From Porphyromonadaceae bacterium (GTDB lineage: Bacteria; Bacteroidota; Bacteroidia; Bacteroidales; Dysgonomonadaceae), in the NCBI GenBank assembly GCA_021372865.1, contig JAJFTO010000017.1:62001-126000 (forward strand): 64,000 nucleotides of DNA, read 5' to 3'. The translations under genes were made by a program, and so were the position numbers. Under the pieces are notes generated by a model that made no database searches, had not been told where the DNA came from, and saw only the letters and a list, made by a program, of their open reading frames with translations. Shown in pieces: positions 33,885 to 42,509 of this stretch (position 1 is the first letter of the stretch; each line of letters begins with the position of its first letter).

Positions 33885-33892
33885 CAAAGATA
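33885..33892 (-). promoter_or_regulatory. -7 element TATCTTTG before the GH15 gene
   Basis: TATCTTTG on the minus strand, 98 bp before the GH15 start at 33787. No -33 TTTG is seen at the usual distance. Confidence 0.4.
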
Positions 33893-33940
33893 AAGCCCTT
33901 CCGATTATTTCATGGTACCCTGCGTGACAAAATTAGTTAA

Positions 33941-34984
33941 TCATCCCCTCACGGTCATTTCACCGCGGAGAGATATTTGCATCAGACGGTTTACTTCCGC
34001 AGGTGGCTCACCTGACCCAAGAAGAATCATCAACTTGGCCAGTGCAGCTTCCGAAGTGATATCCCATCCGCTCACCACTCCTATCTTTTCCAGCTGCTGC
34101 CCATTTTCGTAGCGATGCATCTCCACACTCCCATAAAGGCACTGTGTCACGTTTACCATGATGACTCCGCGATCTATCGCTTCCCTTAACAGATGAATAA
34201 ACCGGGGAAGACTTGGCGAATTGCCGGTACCGTAAGTTTCTAAAATCAACCCCCGCAGACCCGGGATATTCAGGTTGGCCTTCACTGCCTCAAGTGAAAT
34301 ACCGGGAAATAATTTCAACACCACCACATGCGTATCCATCGCATAATTGAAACGGACAGGTTTGCTGTAGTCAGGTGTCAGTATAAACTTTTCATTGTAC
34401 CGGATATTCAGCCCCGCCTCAGCCAGAAATGGATAATTGGGACTGGTAAAAGCACTGAAGTTGTCGGCATTCACCTTGGTGGTGCGATTTCCACGCATCA
34501 ACAGATTCTGCATATAAACGCAGAGTTCAGGGACGACGGGGAAGCCGGCGGCATCCTTGTCGGCGGCAATCTCGAGGGCGGTAATCAGATTTTCCTTGCC
34601 GTCGGTACGCAGCTTTCCGACCGGGAGTTGTGATCCGGTCAGAATCACCGGCTTGGTCAGGTTTTCCAGCATCAGGCCCAACGCCGAGGCAGTGTACGCC
34701 ATGGTATCGGTACCATGCAGAATCACAAATCCGTCGTAACCGTCGTAATTGTCTTCAATGACCCTGCCAATCTGCTGCCAAATGGCAGGGGACATATCCG
34801 ATGAATCGATTGGTGGTTCAAACAGATGGGTATCCACCAGAAAATTCAGCCGCTTTATTTCAGGCATGTTGGCACGCAGATGGCTGAAGTTAAACGGTTC
34901 CAGCGCACCTGTTTCCATGTTCTCCACCATTCCGATCGTACCACCGGTATAGATCAGAAGAACCTTTGCATTGTGATCAATCAT
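33941..34984 (-). CDS. ansA: L-asparaginase, type I (cytoplasmic)
   Basis: Hydrolyses L-asparagine to aspartate and ammonia. 347 aa from MIDHNAKVLLIYTGGTIGM. The -7 element at 35005-35012 overlaps the farther ATG (35005), so 34984 is preferred. Both catalytic threonine motifs are present: TGGTIGM near residue 14 and VILHGTDTMAYTA near residue 90. A second domain contains GLILETYGTGNSPS. There is no signal peptide, which fits the low-affinity cytoplasmic type I enzyme. It is divergent from the OsmC-like gene. Confidence 0.92.
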   Translation of the reverse strand: MIDHNAKVLLIYTGGTIGMVENMETGALEPFNFSHLRANMPEIKRLNFLVDTHLFEPPIDSSDMSPAIWQQIGRVIEDNYDGYDGFVILHGTDTMAYTASALGLMLENLTKPVILTGSQLPVGKLRTDGKENLITALEIAADKDAAGFPVVPELCVYMQNLLMRGNRTTKVNADNFSAFTSPNYPFLAEAGLNIRYNEKFILTPDYSKPVRFNYAMDTHVVVLKLFPGISLEAVKANLNIPGLRGLILETYGTGNSPSLPRFIHLLREAIDRGVIMVNVTQCLYGSVEMHRYENGQQLEKIGVVSGWDITSEAALAKLMILLGSGEPPAEVNRLMQISLRGEMTVRG

Positions 34985-35004
34985 ATGTCCTTCGTTTTCT
35001 TGCA

Positions 35005-35012
35005 CAAATATA
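35005..35012 (-). promoter_or_regulatory. -7 element TATATTTG of ansA
   Basis: TATATTTG on the minus strand, 20 bp before the chosen ansA start. It overlaps the alternative start codon at 35005, which helps decide the start. Confidence 0.5.
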
Positions 35013-35195
35013 ACACTTTGTAAACAAATAGATTTCTTTTTGACATCATTTTTTGAATTAAGCAGCGATATTATCCTCCAAATTTATATTTTTCACATAC
35101 CTGGGACCCAGCGATACCTCATGCGAACCAAAAATGTTCTGAAGTGTTTAAATTCAAATCGCAACAAACAACGGTTAATTCATAAAAAAAATCAT

Positions 35196-35618
35196 ATGGC
35201 AACACATTCCATTCAATCCAATTGGAGAGAGAACAATATTTTTGATACGGATATCGACGGGCATACCGTCACCATCGATATCCCCACAGCATCGGGAGGG
35301 GACAATGCCGGTCCCAGCCCCAAAAAACTATTGCTGGTGGCAGCGGCTGGATGTACCGGACTTGACATAGTAACCATGGCACGTAAAATGCGCATCGAAC
35401 TGAAGAAATTTGATGTCCGCATCAATGCCGATGTGGCAGAAGAACACCCCAAACAATACACTACCATCCATGTAATCTACGAATTTGAAGGAGACGACCT
35501 TCCGAAAGAGAAACTGGAAAGAGCCTGTAAAATGTCGTTCGACACCTATTGCGGCGTGCTGGCCATGTACAAGAAAGCAGTCCCGGTAACTTACGAAGTA
35601 GTCGTCGGGAACGCATAA
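35196..35618 (+). CDS. OsmC/Ohr family protein
   Basis: A 140-aa protein from ATG 35196 (MATHSIQSNWRENNIFDTD). The frame is open to 35040 but the extra 52 residues are not family-like. OsmC proteins are thiol peroxidases that reduce organic hydroperoxides. The first cysteine is Cys53 in AAAGCTGLDIVTM and the second Cys119 in SFDTYCGVLAMY, both at the expected helix positions. The GGDNAGPSPKKLLLVA motif is typical of the YhfA/OsmC subgroup. It is divergently transcribed from ansA. Confidence 0.88.
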   Translation: MATHSIQSNWRENNIFDTDIDGHTVTIDIPTASGGDNAGPSPKKLLLVAAAGCTGLDIVTMARKMRIELKKFDVRINADVAEEHPKQYTTIHVIYEFEGDDLPKEKLERACKMSFDTYCGVLAMYKKAVPVTYEVVVGNA

Positions 35619-35659
35619 ATTTTCAGGAGCCATTACGGAAAAATTTCCATATATTTTTC

Positions 35660-35667
35660 TACCTTTG
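35660..35667 (+). promoter_or_regulatory. -7 element TACCTTTG of pgk
   Basis: TACCTTTG with the consensus C following, about 160 bp before the pgk ATG. Transcription from here would give a long leader containing the hairpin repeats at 35677-35763. Confidence 0.55.
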
Positions 35668-35676
35668 CAAACGATT

Positions 35677-35763
35677 CGCACTACGTGCGTGATTTGTTCA
35701 CTATATTCCCGTAATTTGCACTGCGTACGTTATTCGGCTACGCCGATATTTGTGCCAGGCACG
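35677..35763 (+). repeat. Mini-hairpin repeat array in the pgk leader
   Basis: Three short hairpins with 3-nt loops: CGCAC-TAC-GTGCG (35677-35689), CGGC-TAC-GCCG (35735-35745) and GTGC-CAG-GCAC (35752-35762). They are joined by ATTTG/TTATTC spacers of the same kind as in the pyk leader. They would lie in the 5' untranslated RNA of pgk. Function is not known. Confidence 0.5.
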
Positions 35764-35827
35764 TTAGAACGGGGTTCAACAGATAGAAACAGACAATCGG
35801 ATTACAATTCATAAAATATACTGAACT

Positions 35828-37090
35828 ATGCAAACAATGGACTCTTTTAATTTTGCCGGTAAAAAGGCATTCGTGCGTGTGGATTTCAATGTTCCGCTCG
35901 ATGAGAACTTTAACATCACGGACGACACACGCATCCGTGCAGCCATCCCCACGTTAAAAAAGATACTGAAAGACGGCGGCAGCCTGATCATTGGATCACA
36001 CCTGGGCCGACCAAAGGGACCGACCGATAAATTTTCACTGAAACATATTTTGCCCCGCGTATCCGAACTTTTGGGGGTAGATATACAATTCGCAAACGAC
36101 TGCATCGGCGAAGAGACGGAAGCAAAAGCTGCCGCCCTACGTTCCGGAGAAGCCCTGATGCTTGAGAATCTTCGCTTTTATGCAGAAGAAGAGGGGAAAC
36201 CCCGCGGCCTGGCTGAAGATGCTTCGGAAGAGGAAACTGCTGCCGCAAAAAAGGCGGTGAAAAATTCGCAAAAGGAATTCACCAAAAAGCTGGCTTCTTA
36301 TGCCGATGTATATGTGAATGACGCCTTCGGAACCGCTCACCGTGCACATGCATCTACTGCATTGATTGCTGATTATTTCGATGCCGACAACAAGCTTTTC
36401 GGTTATCTGCTGCAAAACGAGATCACCGCCGTGGAAAAGGTGATGAAAGAGACAGAACGTCCCTTCACCGCCATCATGGGTGGCTCGAAGGTTTCCACCA
36501 AAATTGAGATCATCAAGAACCTGCTCGATAAGGTAGATAATCTGATCCTTGCCGGAGGAATGACTTATACTTTTGCCAAAGCATTTGGTGGTAAAATAGG
36601 CAATTCCATTGTGGAAGACGACAAGCTCGACCTGGCAAAAGAGATCGTGAACCTGGCAAAAGAGAAAGGAGTAAACCTTGTGCTGGCAACAGATACCAAG
36701 ATAGCCGACAGCTTCAGCAACGATGCGAAAACCGGATTTGCTTCCGTGAATGAAATACCCGACGGATGGGAGGGCCTCGACATTGGCCCCGAATCTGAAA
36801 AAGCATTCAGCGAGGTGATCAAAAACTCAAAAACCATTCTTTGGAACGGGCCTGTGGGCGTGTTTGAATTCGACAACTTCGCAAAAGGTTCCAGAGCAGT
36901 ATCCGATGCGATTGTGGAAGCTACCCAAAAAGGAGCCTTTTCCCTCGTGGGAGGTGGCGATTCCGTAGCCTGCGTCAATAAGTTTGGGCATGCCGACAAA
37001 GTGTCATACGTATCCACCGGTGGTGGCGCACTTCTGGAAATGATTGAAGGAAAGATTCTCCCTGGCGTGAAAGCCATCAGGGGATATTAA
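35828..37090 (+). CDS. pgk: Phosphoglycerate kinase
   Basis: Interconverts 1,3-bisphosphoglycerate and 3-phosphoglycerate with ATP formation. 420 aa; ATG 35837 ([22 protein letters not shown]) is an alternative start. Substrate residues appear in [21 protein letters not shown] and [14 protein letters not shown], followed by the hinge. The nucleotide domain has [32 protein letters not shown] and the glycine-rich [15 protein letters not shown], with CP-like [14 protein letters not shown] near the end. It is a single-gene unit with its own promoter and a strong terminator. Confidence 0.97.
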   Translation: MQTMDSFNFAGKKAFVRVDFNVPLDENFNITDDTRIRAAIPTLKKILKDGGSLIIGSHLGRPKGPTDKFSLKHILPRVSELLGVDIQFANDCIGEETEAKAAALRSGEALMLENLRFYAEEEGKPRGLAEDASEEETAAAKKAVKNSQKEFTKKLASYADVYVNDAFGTAHRAHASTALIADYFDADNKLFGYLLQNEITAVEKVMKETERPFTAIMGGSKVSTKIEIIKNLLDKVDNLILAGGMTYTFAKAFGGKIGNSIVEDDKLDLAKEIVNLAKEKGVNLVLATDTKIADSFSNDAKTGFASVNEIPDGWEGLDIGPESEKAFSEVIKNSKTILWNGPVGVFEFDNFAKGSRAVSDAIVEATQKGAFSLVGGGDSVACVNKFGHADKVSYVSTGGGALLEMIEGKILPGVKAIRGY

Positions 37091-37120
37091 TTCTGAACGA
37101 AATAAGACCATCTAATATGT

Positions 37121-37160
37121 CGGGGGCGGTTCATCTGTTTGAAACCGCCCCCGCTTTATT
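37121..37160 (+). terminator. Terminator of pgk
   Basis: CGGGGGCGGTT (37121-37131) pairs with AACCGCCCCCG (37143-37153), an 11-bp GC-rich stem with an 11-nt loop, followed by CTTTATT. Confidence 0.8.
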
Positions 37161-37206
37161 CTCAGAAATCAATCATCGGTTCCTGCATATTCTCAGCATT
37201 TTTTTG

Positions 37207-37214
37207 TAATTTTG
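37207..37214 (+). promoter_or_regulatory. -7 element TAATTTTG before pheT
   Basis: TAATTTTG, 159 bp before the pheT start, implies a leader of about 150 nt. No peptide leader or T-box is recognisable in it. Confidence 0.4.
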
Positions 37215-37372
37215 GCCTCAATTTCAAACAGAACAGCATCGTCTGTATAAAACCGGGCTTTTCACAGGTTCAAACAGATTGTCTGAGACTGGTTTTCGTG
37301 ATCCGGGACCATTTTTAGCCGATCTTACCGGTTTCCATTCTGTATGAACCATTCAGAATCAATCTTATAACA

Positions 37373-39835
37373 ATGAATATTTCGTACAACTGGCTCAAAG
37401 AGTATCTGCAATTTGATTTGTCGCCGCAGGAAACTGCGGATGCCCTCACCTCAATCGGACTGGAAACAGGGAGTGTGGAGGAAATTCAAGCCATCAAAGG
37501 TGGACTCGAAGGTTTGGTCATCGGGGAGGTACTTACCTGTGTGAACCATCCCAACTCCGACCACCTGCATCTGACCACCGTAGACATTGGCGATGGCGGT
37601 GAACCGTTGAAGATTGTGTGCGGTGCTCCCAATGTGGCAGCAGGGCAGAAGGTGGTGGTGGCGACTGTGGGCACCAAACTCTATGCCGGTGATGAGGAAT
37701 TTACAATAAAACGTTCAAAGATACGGGGTGAGGAGTCACTGGGCATGATTTGCGCCGAAGATGAGATAGGCATTGGCACCTCTCACGAGGGTATCATCGT
37801 ACTCCCTGACAACGCGCCGGTGGGTGTGGCCGCCAAAGAATATTACAATGTGAAGAGCGACTTTGTGCTGGAGGTAGATATCACTCCCAACCGGGTGGAT
37901 GCCGCCTCACACTATGGCGTGGCGCGTGACCTGGCAGCCTGGCTTCAGCAGGCAGGAGAAGCCTGCAAGTTGACCAGGCCATCGGTCGATGCATTTGCCA
38001 TCGACAAAAAGGAGGGCGGTATAGAAGTCGTAGTGGAAAACAGGGAAGCCTGCCCCCGTTACTCAGGTCTTACCATCCGGGGTGTCACCGTGAAAGAGAG
38101 TCCCAATTGGTTGAAAAACAAACTGCTGATGATCGGACTGCGTCCCATCAACAATATTGTGGACATCACCAACTTTGTACTTCACGAAACCGGACATCCT
38201 ATGCATGCCTTCGATGCGGCACATATCAGTGGAAATGAAGTGGTGGTACGCACGCTGCCCGAAGGAACAAAGTTTGTTACTCTTGATGAGCAGGGGCGGA
38301 CACTGAGCGATCGTGATCTAATGATCTGCAATGCCAAAGAAGGAATGTGCATTGCCGGCGTATTTGGCGGTCTGGACTCGGGCGTAACAGAAATGACAAG
38401 GGACATCTTCCTGGAATCAGCATACTTCAATCCCACCTGGGTGCGAAAAACCGCCCGTCGACACGGGTTAAATACCGATTCCTCTTTCCGTTTCGAGCGC
38501 GGTGCAGATCCCAACAATACGGTATATGTCCTGAAACGGGCGGCATTGCTGGTGAAAGAGCTGGCAGGAGGCGAAATTGAGGGAGAGATACGCGACATCT
38601 ATCCTGAGCCTGTGAGACCGCAGGAGGTGACACTCTCTTACAAAAAAGTAGATGCATTGATCGGAAAAGTCATTCCCCGGGAAACCATAAAAAATATTTT
38701 ATACAGCCTGGAGATCGATGTTACACACGAGAATAAAGAGGAGCTTACATTGCTTGTTCCCACTTATCGCGTGGATGTGACCCGCGACGTGGATGTGATT
38801 GAAGATATTCTTCGTATCTATGGATACAACAACATTGAAATCAGCGATACACTGAAAGCCAACCTCTCCTATCAAACATTTACCGACCGCAAAAATAAGC
38901 TGCAGACACTTATCTCGGAACAGCTTTCGGCAAATGGCTTTGGTGAAATCATGAACAACTCGCTCACCAAAAAATCATATTACGAAGGATTGGAGAGTTA
39001 TCCCGCTTCGCACTGCGTATCGTTGGTGAACCCATTGAGCAGCGACCTGGGCGTGATGCGCCAGACATTGCTTTTCGGCGGACTCGAAAGCATTGCCTAT
39101 AACCGCAACCGGAAGCATGCCGATCTGCGTTTTTACGAATTCGGGAACTGCTACCACTTCGATGCAGATAAAAAAAGAGCAGATAAGATCCTCGCGGAAT
39201 ATACCGAGGAAACACGCATCGGATTGTGGATATGCGGCAAACGCACCCACAGGAACTGGACGACGACGGAAGAACAAAGTTCCGTCTTTGAACTGAAAGC
39301 TCACCTGGAGAACATTCTGAAAAGACTGGGTGCTGGCAGAAATCAGATCCTGTTTGAACCACTGCGGAATGACCTCTACTCCATCTGTATGACCATTCGC
39401 ACGTACCAAAAAATAATCGGTAGCTTCGGCATTGTCTCCCCAAAAATCAGTCATCTCTTCGATATCGATTCTGAGGTCTTCTTTGCAGAGATAGACTGGG
39501 ATGCGCTTCTGAAAGAAACCGAAAAACAACAGGTACAGTTTTCAGAAATGAGCAGGTTCCCTGCAGTGAGTAGAGATCTGGCGTTACTGATCGACAAGGA
39601 AATCACCTTTGCACAAATCGAACAGATTGCGCTGAAGTCGGAAAAGAAACTGCTGAAGGAGGTGACACTATTCGATGTGTATGAAGGGAAAAATCTGCCC
39701 GAGGGAAAAAAATCATACGCAGTCAACTTTCTGCTGCAAGATGAGGAAAAGACGCTGAACGACAAGCAGATCGATACCGTGATGCAGAAGATCAGGCAGA
39801 ATCTGGAAAAAGAGATCGGGGCGCAGTTGAGATGA
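37373..39835 (+). CDS. pheT: Phenylalanine-tRNA ligase beta subunit
   Basis: The large subunit of the alpha2-beta2 synthetase that charges tRNA-Phe. 820 aa, full length. In order: the N-terminal B1 segment (MNISYNWLKEYLQFDLSPQETADALTSIGLE), the tRNA-binding OB fold (~40-155, VIGEVLTCVNHPNSDHLHLTTVDIG), the B3/B4 editing domain (GLRPINNIVDITNFVLHETGHPMHAFDA), B5 (~400-480), the catalytic-like core (~490-690) and the C-terminal ferredoxin-like anticodon domain FDX-ACB (~725-820). The alpha subunit pheS is not in the window, as is usual in Bacteroidota. Confidence 0.96.
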   Translation: MNISYNWLKEYLQFDLSPQETADALTSIGLETGSVEEIQAIKGGLEGLVIGEVLTCVNHPNSDHLHLTTVDIGDGGEPLKIVCGAPNVAAGQKVVVATVGTKLYAGDEEFTIKRSKIRGEESLGMICAEDEIGIGTSHEGIIVLPDNAPVGVAAKEYYNVKSDFVLEVDITPNRVDAASHYGVARDLAAWLQQAGEACKLTRPSVDAFAIDKKEGGIEVVVENREACPRYSGLTIRGVTVKESPNWLKNKLLMIGLRPINNIVDITNFVLHETGHPMHAFDAAHISGNEVVVRTLPEGTKFVTLDEQGRTLSDRDLMICNAKEGMCIAGVFGGLDSGVTEMTRDIFLESAYFNPTWVRKTARRHGLNTDSSFRFERGADPNNTVYVLKRAALLVKELAGGEIEGEIRDIYPEPVRPQEVTLSYKKVDALIGKVIPRETIKNILYSLEIDVTHENKEELTLLVPTYRVDVTRDVDVIEDILRIYGYNNIEISDTLKANLSYQTFTDRKNKLQTLISEQLSANGFGEIMNNSLTKKSYYEGLESYPASHCVSLVNPLSSDLGVMRQTLLFGGLESIAYNRNRKHADLRFYEFGNCYHFDADKKRADKILAEYTEETRIGLWICGKRTHRNWTTTEEQSSVFELKAHLENILKRLGAGRNQILFEPLRNDLYSICMTIRTYQKIIGSFGIVSPKISHLFDIDSEVFFAEIDWDALLKETEKQQVQFSEMSRFPAVSRDLALLIDKEITFAQIEQIALKSEKKLLKEVTLFDVYEGKNLPEGKKSYAVNFLLQDEEKTLNDKQIDTVMQKIRQNLEKEIGAQLR

Positions 39836-39962
39836 ATTGATGTGATGATATGATGATGAGCCAATGGGATGAATGTGATAATGTGATAATAAAATAAGAA
39901 ATTAATTTTAAAACAGATCTGTCAGGCCTTGTACAAAGACTTCGGATCAGATTCATAAAAAT

Positions 39963-40688
39963 ATGGGAAGAGCATTTGAATATAGAAAAGCAACCAAGTT
40001 GAAACGGTGGGGCAATATGGCCCGCGTCTTCACCAAACTAGGAAAACAGATCACCATTGCCGCCCGCGAGGGTGGTCCGGACCCCACCCTCAACCCCCGG
40101 TTGCGTGTGCTGGAGCAGCAGGCAAAAAAAGAGAACATGCCCAAGGAGAACGTGGAGCGTGCCATCAAAAAGGCAACTGACAAGGAAGTTTCGGATTACA
40201 AGGAGATGGTTTACGAAGGATATGGTCCCTACGGAATCGCCATCGTGGTGGAGACTGCCACCGACAACCCCACCCGCACCGTGGCCAACGTGCGAAGCTA
40301 CTTCAACAAGCATGGGGGTTCGCTGGGGACTTCGGGGAGTCTCGAGTTCTTGTTTGATCACAAATGTGTTTTCAGAATTGCACAGAAAGAGGGTGTATCA
40401 CTCGAGGATCTCGAGCTGGAACTGATTGACTACGGTGTGGATGAAGTGGTCACGGATGAAGATGAAATCCTGCTCTACGGTGATTTTAAATCATATTCCG
40501 ACATTCAGTCCTACCTCGAAGAAAACGGTTTTGAGATTCACTCTGCCGAATTTGAACGCATACCAAACGACACTAAGACGCTCAATGCAGAACAACGCGC
40601 TCAGATTGAGAAACTCCTGGAGAAGTTTGAAGAGGATGAAGATGTGCAGAACGTATTTCATAATATGGACGAAGGAGACGAAGAATAA
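39963..40688 (+). CDS. YebC/PmpR family protein
   Basis: A 241-aa protein of the conserved YebC family (DNA-binding or translation-related; recent work links members to ribosomes stalled on proline runs). It starts MGRAFEYRKATKLKRWGNMARVFTKLGKQITIAAREGG. The middle block AIKKATDKEVSDYKEMVYEGYGPYGIAIVVE is highly conserved, and the acidic tail DEDVQNVFHNMD is typical. It has its own terminator at 40711-40739. Confidence 0.93.
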   Translation: MGRAFEYRKATKLKRWGNMARVFTKLGKQITIAAREGGPDPTLNPRLRVLEQQAKKENMPKENVERAIKKATDKEVSDYKEMVYEGYGPYGIAIVVETATDNPTRTVANVRSYFNKHGGSLGTSGSLEFLFDHKCVFRIAQKEGVSLEDLELELIDYGVDEVVTDEDEILLYGDFKSYSDIQSYLEENGFEIHSAEFERIPNDTKTLNAEQRAQIEKLLEKFEEDEDVQNVFHNMDEGDEE

Positions 40689-40710
40689 CACCAGCTCCTG
40701 TTAAAAACGA

Positions 40711-40739
40711 AAGCGAGACTGTTTAGCCTCGCTTTTTTT
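40711..40739. terminator. Bidirectional terminator between yebC and tRNA-Glu
   Basis: AGCGAG (40712-40717) and CTCGCT (40728-40733) form the stem, followed by TTTTTT on the plus strand. On the minus strand the same hairpin is followed by TTTCGTTTTT, directly after tRNA-Glu. Confidence 0.75.
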
Positions 40740-40740
40740 G

Positions 40741-40812
40741 TAGCGCATAGCGGAATCGAACCGCTATTCCTTGCCTGAGAAACAATTTTCCTAACCGTTA
40801 GAAGAATGCGCC
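40741..40812 (-). tRNA. tRNA-Glu (anticodon CTC)
   Basis: A 72-nt cloverleaf on the minus strand. The acceptor is GGCGCAT/ATGCGCT (first pair G-U) with discriminator A. The 3-bp D stem TTC/GAA is of the tRNA-Glu type. The anticodon stem is ATTGT/GCAAG and the loop TTCTCAG carries anticodon CTC. The T arm is AGCGG-TTCGATT-CCGCT. The anticodon stem has an A-G mismatch at its outer end and a U-G pair next to the loop, so it is weaker than normal. CCA is not encoded. Confidence 0.82.
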
Positions 40813-40828
40813 TTCTGAAAGTACGGTG

Positions 40829-40844
40829 CAAATTTACGGAAAAA
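40829..40844 (-). promoter_or_regulatory. tRNA-Glu promoter element
   Basis: Minus-strand TTTTTCCGTAAATTTG, identical over 16 bases to the tRNA-Val promoter element at 18644-18659. It lies 16 bp upstream of the tRNA-Glu 5' end. Confidence 0.6.
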
Positions 40845-40877
40845 GTTGTTTCGTTGTATCTAAACGGACCTGTTTTT

Positions 40878-41969
40878 TTATTTTTTCAGCTCATCGTATC
40901 GGTCAAGTGCTTCCTTGGCAGCGGCATAAGAACTTTTCCGCGACTTGAGCAGATCTTCCTCGAGCCGGATCAGCAGGTCTGTAATTTCCGGATTTTGATA
41001 AAAACTATTACGGAGATGTTCATTGATTGTTTCATACATCCTGTACTTGGCCTGTTCATTCCGTTTGCGACTGAAATATCCGTTCTTTTTCACGAAGTCG
41101 ATGTACCGGTCCACCATATCCCAAATCTCCGCGATACCGATATTATAATATCCTGAATAAGTAAGCACCTCGGGGGTCCATCCCGAATCCGGGAGCGGAT
41201 AGAGATGAAGGGCATTGCGCAGTTGCCGTCGAGCCATCTTTGCTTTGTCGATGTTGTCGCCGTCGGCCTTATTGATTATGATGCCGTCGGCCATCTCCAT
41301 GATACCCCTTTTTATTCCCTGGAGTTCATCGCCGGTACCGGCAAGCTGAATCAGCAGGAAAAAATCTACCATCGAGTGTACGGCAGTCTCCGACTGTCCT
41401 ACTCCCACAGTCTCAATAAACAGATAATCGAATCCGGCAGCTTCACAGAGTATGATTGTCTCCCTCGTTTTCCGCGCTACGCCGCCCAGTGAACCGGCCG
41501 ACGGTGAAGGACGGATGAAAGCGTCCTGCTCCATAGATAGTTTTTCCATGCGTGTCTTGTCGCCCAGAATACTTCCTCTGGAACGTTCACTTGAAGGATC
41601 TATGGCCAGCACCGCCAGCTTGTGTCCTTTTTTTAGCAGATGCATGCCAAAGGCATCGATGGAGGTGCTCTTTCCTGCCCCCGGAACACCGGTGATACCC
41701 ACACGTACTGAATTTCCCGAATAAGGTAGACATTGTTCTATGATGGCTTGTGCCTTCTCCTGATGATCGGGGCGCACACTCTCTACCAGTGTAACGGCCT
41801 GACTGAGGATCACTCTGTTGCCCGACAGGATCCCCTCCACATATTCAGACACAGAACGATGACCCACCCGGATCTTTTTCTTCAGATAGGGATTTACACT
41901 GGGAGGTTGAGTAACGCCTTTATTGACACTCAGCCCTTTGTAATGCGGGTCATTTTCGGGATGTTCCAT
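40878..41969 (-). CDS. meaB: MeaB/ArgK-type GTPase (methylmalonyl-CoA mutase chaperone)
   Basis: A 363-aa G3E-class GTPase that protects and reloads the cobalamin cofactor of methylmalonyl-CoA mutase. The P loop GVPGAGKST is at 94-102. Further motifs are VLAIDPSSERSRGSILGDKTRM, the switch-like FIETVGVGQSETAV, and the base motif INKADGDN. The C-terminal helices for dimerisation are present. The mutase genes are not in the window. The family is also called ArgK, but a role in arginine transport is not supported. Confidence 0.92.
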   Translation of the reverse strand: MEHPENDPHYKGLSVNKGVTQPPSVNPYLKKKIRVGHRSVSEYVEGILSGNRVILSQAVTLVESVRPDHQEKAQAIIEQCLPYSGNSVRVGITGVPGAGKSTSIDAFGMHLLKKGHKLAVLAIDPSSERSRGSILGDKTRMEKLSMEQDAFIRPSPSAGSLGGVARKTRETIILCEAAGFDYLFIETVGVGQSETAVHSMVDFFLLIQLAGTGDELQGIKRGIMEMADGIIINKADGDNIDKAKMARRQLRNALHLYPLPDSGWTPEVLTYSGYYNIGIAEIWDMVDRYIDFVKKNGYFSRKRNEQAKYRMYETINEHLRNSFYQNPEITDLLIRLEEDLLKSRKSSYAAAKEALDRYDELKK

Positions 41970-42008
41970 TGTATGATAATAAAATTAAAAACCGAATGAA
42001 GCTTTTTA

Positions 42009-42039
42009 CAAAGATACTTCATTCGGCGCATATGTCAAA
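42009..42039 (-). promoter_or_regulatory. meaB promoter (TTTG-N19-TATCTTTG)
   Basis: On the minus strand TTTG (42039-42036), a 19-bp spacer and TATCTTTG (42016-42009) give a complete Bacteroidota promoter, 39 bp before the meaB start. Confidence 0.7.
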
Positions 42040-42049
42040 CCACGGCGGT

Positions 42050-42436
42050 TTATTGTTTTGGAATTACATTTCCTTTAATGGTAAGCACATAAACCGTATC
42101 GGGAACATTGGTATAGACAGTGATGGTCTTGTTAAAGGTACCGGGCCGGCGTATTGTGGAATATTTCGCGGAGATAGTACCCTTTTTACCAGGCAAAACC
42201 GGTTCGCGCGTATAGCTGGGTGTGGTACATCCACACGATGCCGATACACGTTGTATGATAAGGGGAGTTTTGCCGGTGTTGGTAAACTCAAACTGGGTAG
42301 TTACCGCTCCAAGCTCTTCCTTGATGGTGCCAAAGTTATGTTCCGATCGAGCAAAGACCATCTCTGGCTTCTGCTGTGCAAAAGCCGTGCTGCCCAACAA
42401 AAGGGCAAACAGAAAAATAAGACTGAATTTCTTCAT
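42050..42436 (-). CDS. Secreted DUF1573 protein
   Basis: A 128-aa protein with a signal peptide (MKKFSLIFLFALLLGSTAFAQQ) and one DUF1573 domain, an immunoglobulin-like ASPM/SPD-2/Hydin-type beta sandwich. The motifs are HNFGTIKEELGAVTTQFEFTNTGKTPLIIQRVSASCGCTTPSYT and the closing TVYTNVPDTVYVLTIKGNV. Short versions are abundant in Bacteroidota and of unknown role. It lies 73 bp after the macroglobulin gene and 80 bp before meaB. The SCGC cysteines are a conserved family feature. Confidence 0.88.
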   Translation of the reverse strand: MKKFSLIFLFALLLGSTAFAQQKPEMVFARSEHNFGTIKEELGAVTTQFEFTNTGKTPLIIQRVSASCGCTTPSYTREPVLPGKKGTISAKYSTIRRPGTFNKTITVYTNVPDTVYVLTIKGNVIPKQ

Positions 42437-42480
42437 ATTGATATCTATTGTTTAAACTTTTCTTTCATCTATGTACGACA

Positions 42481-42488
42481 CAAAAGTA
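42481..42488 (-). promoter_or_regulatory. -7 element TACTTTTG before the DUF1573 gene
   Basis: TACTTTTG on the minus strand, 44 bp before the DUF1573 start, suggests it has its own promoter after the macroglobulin gene. No -33 box is clear. Confidence 0.45.
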
Positions 42489-42509
42489 ACAATTAAGTTT
42501 ATTTCCGGT

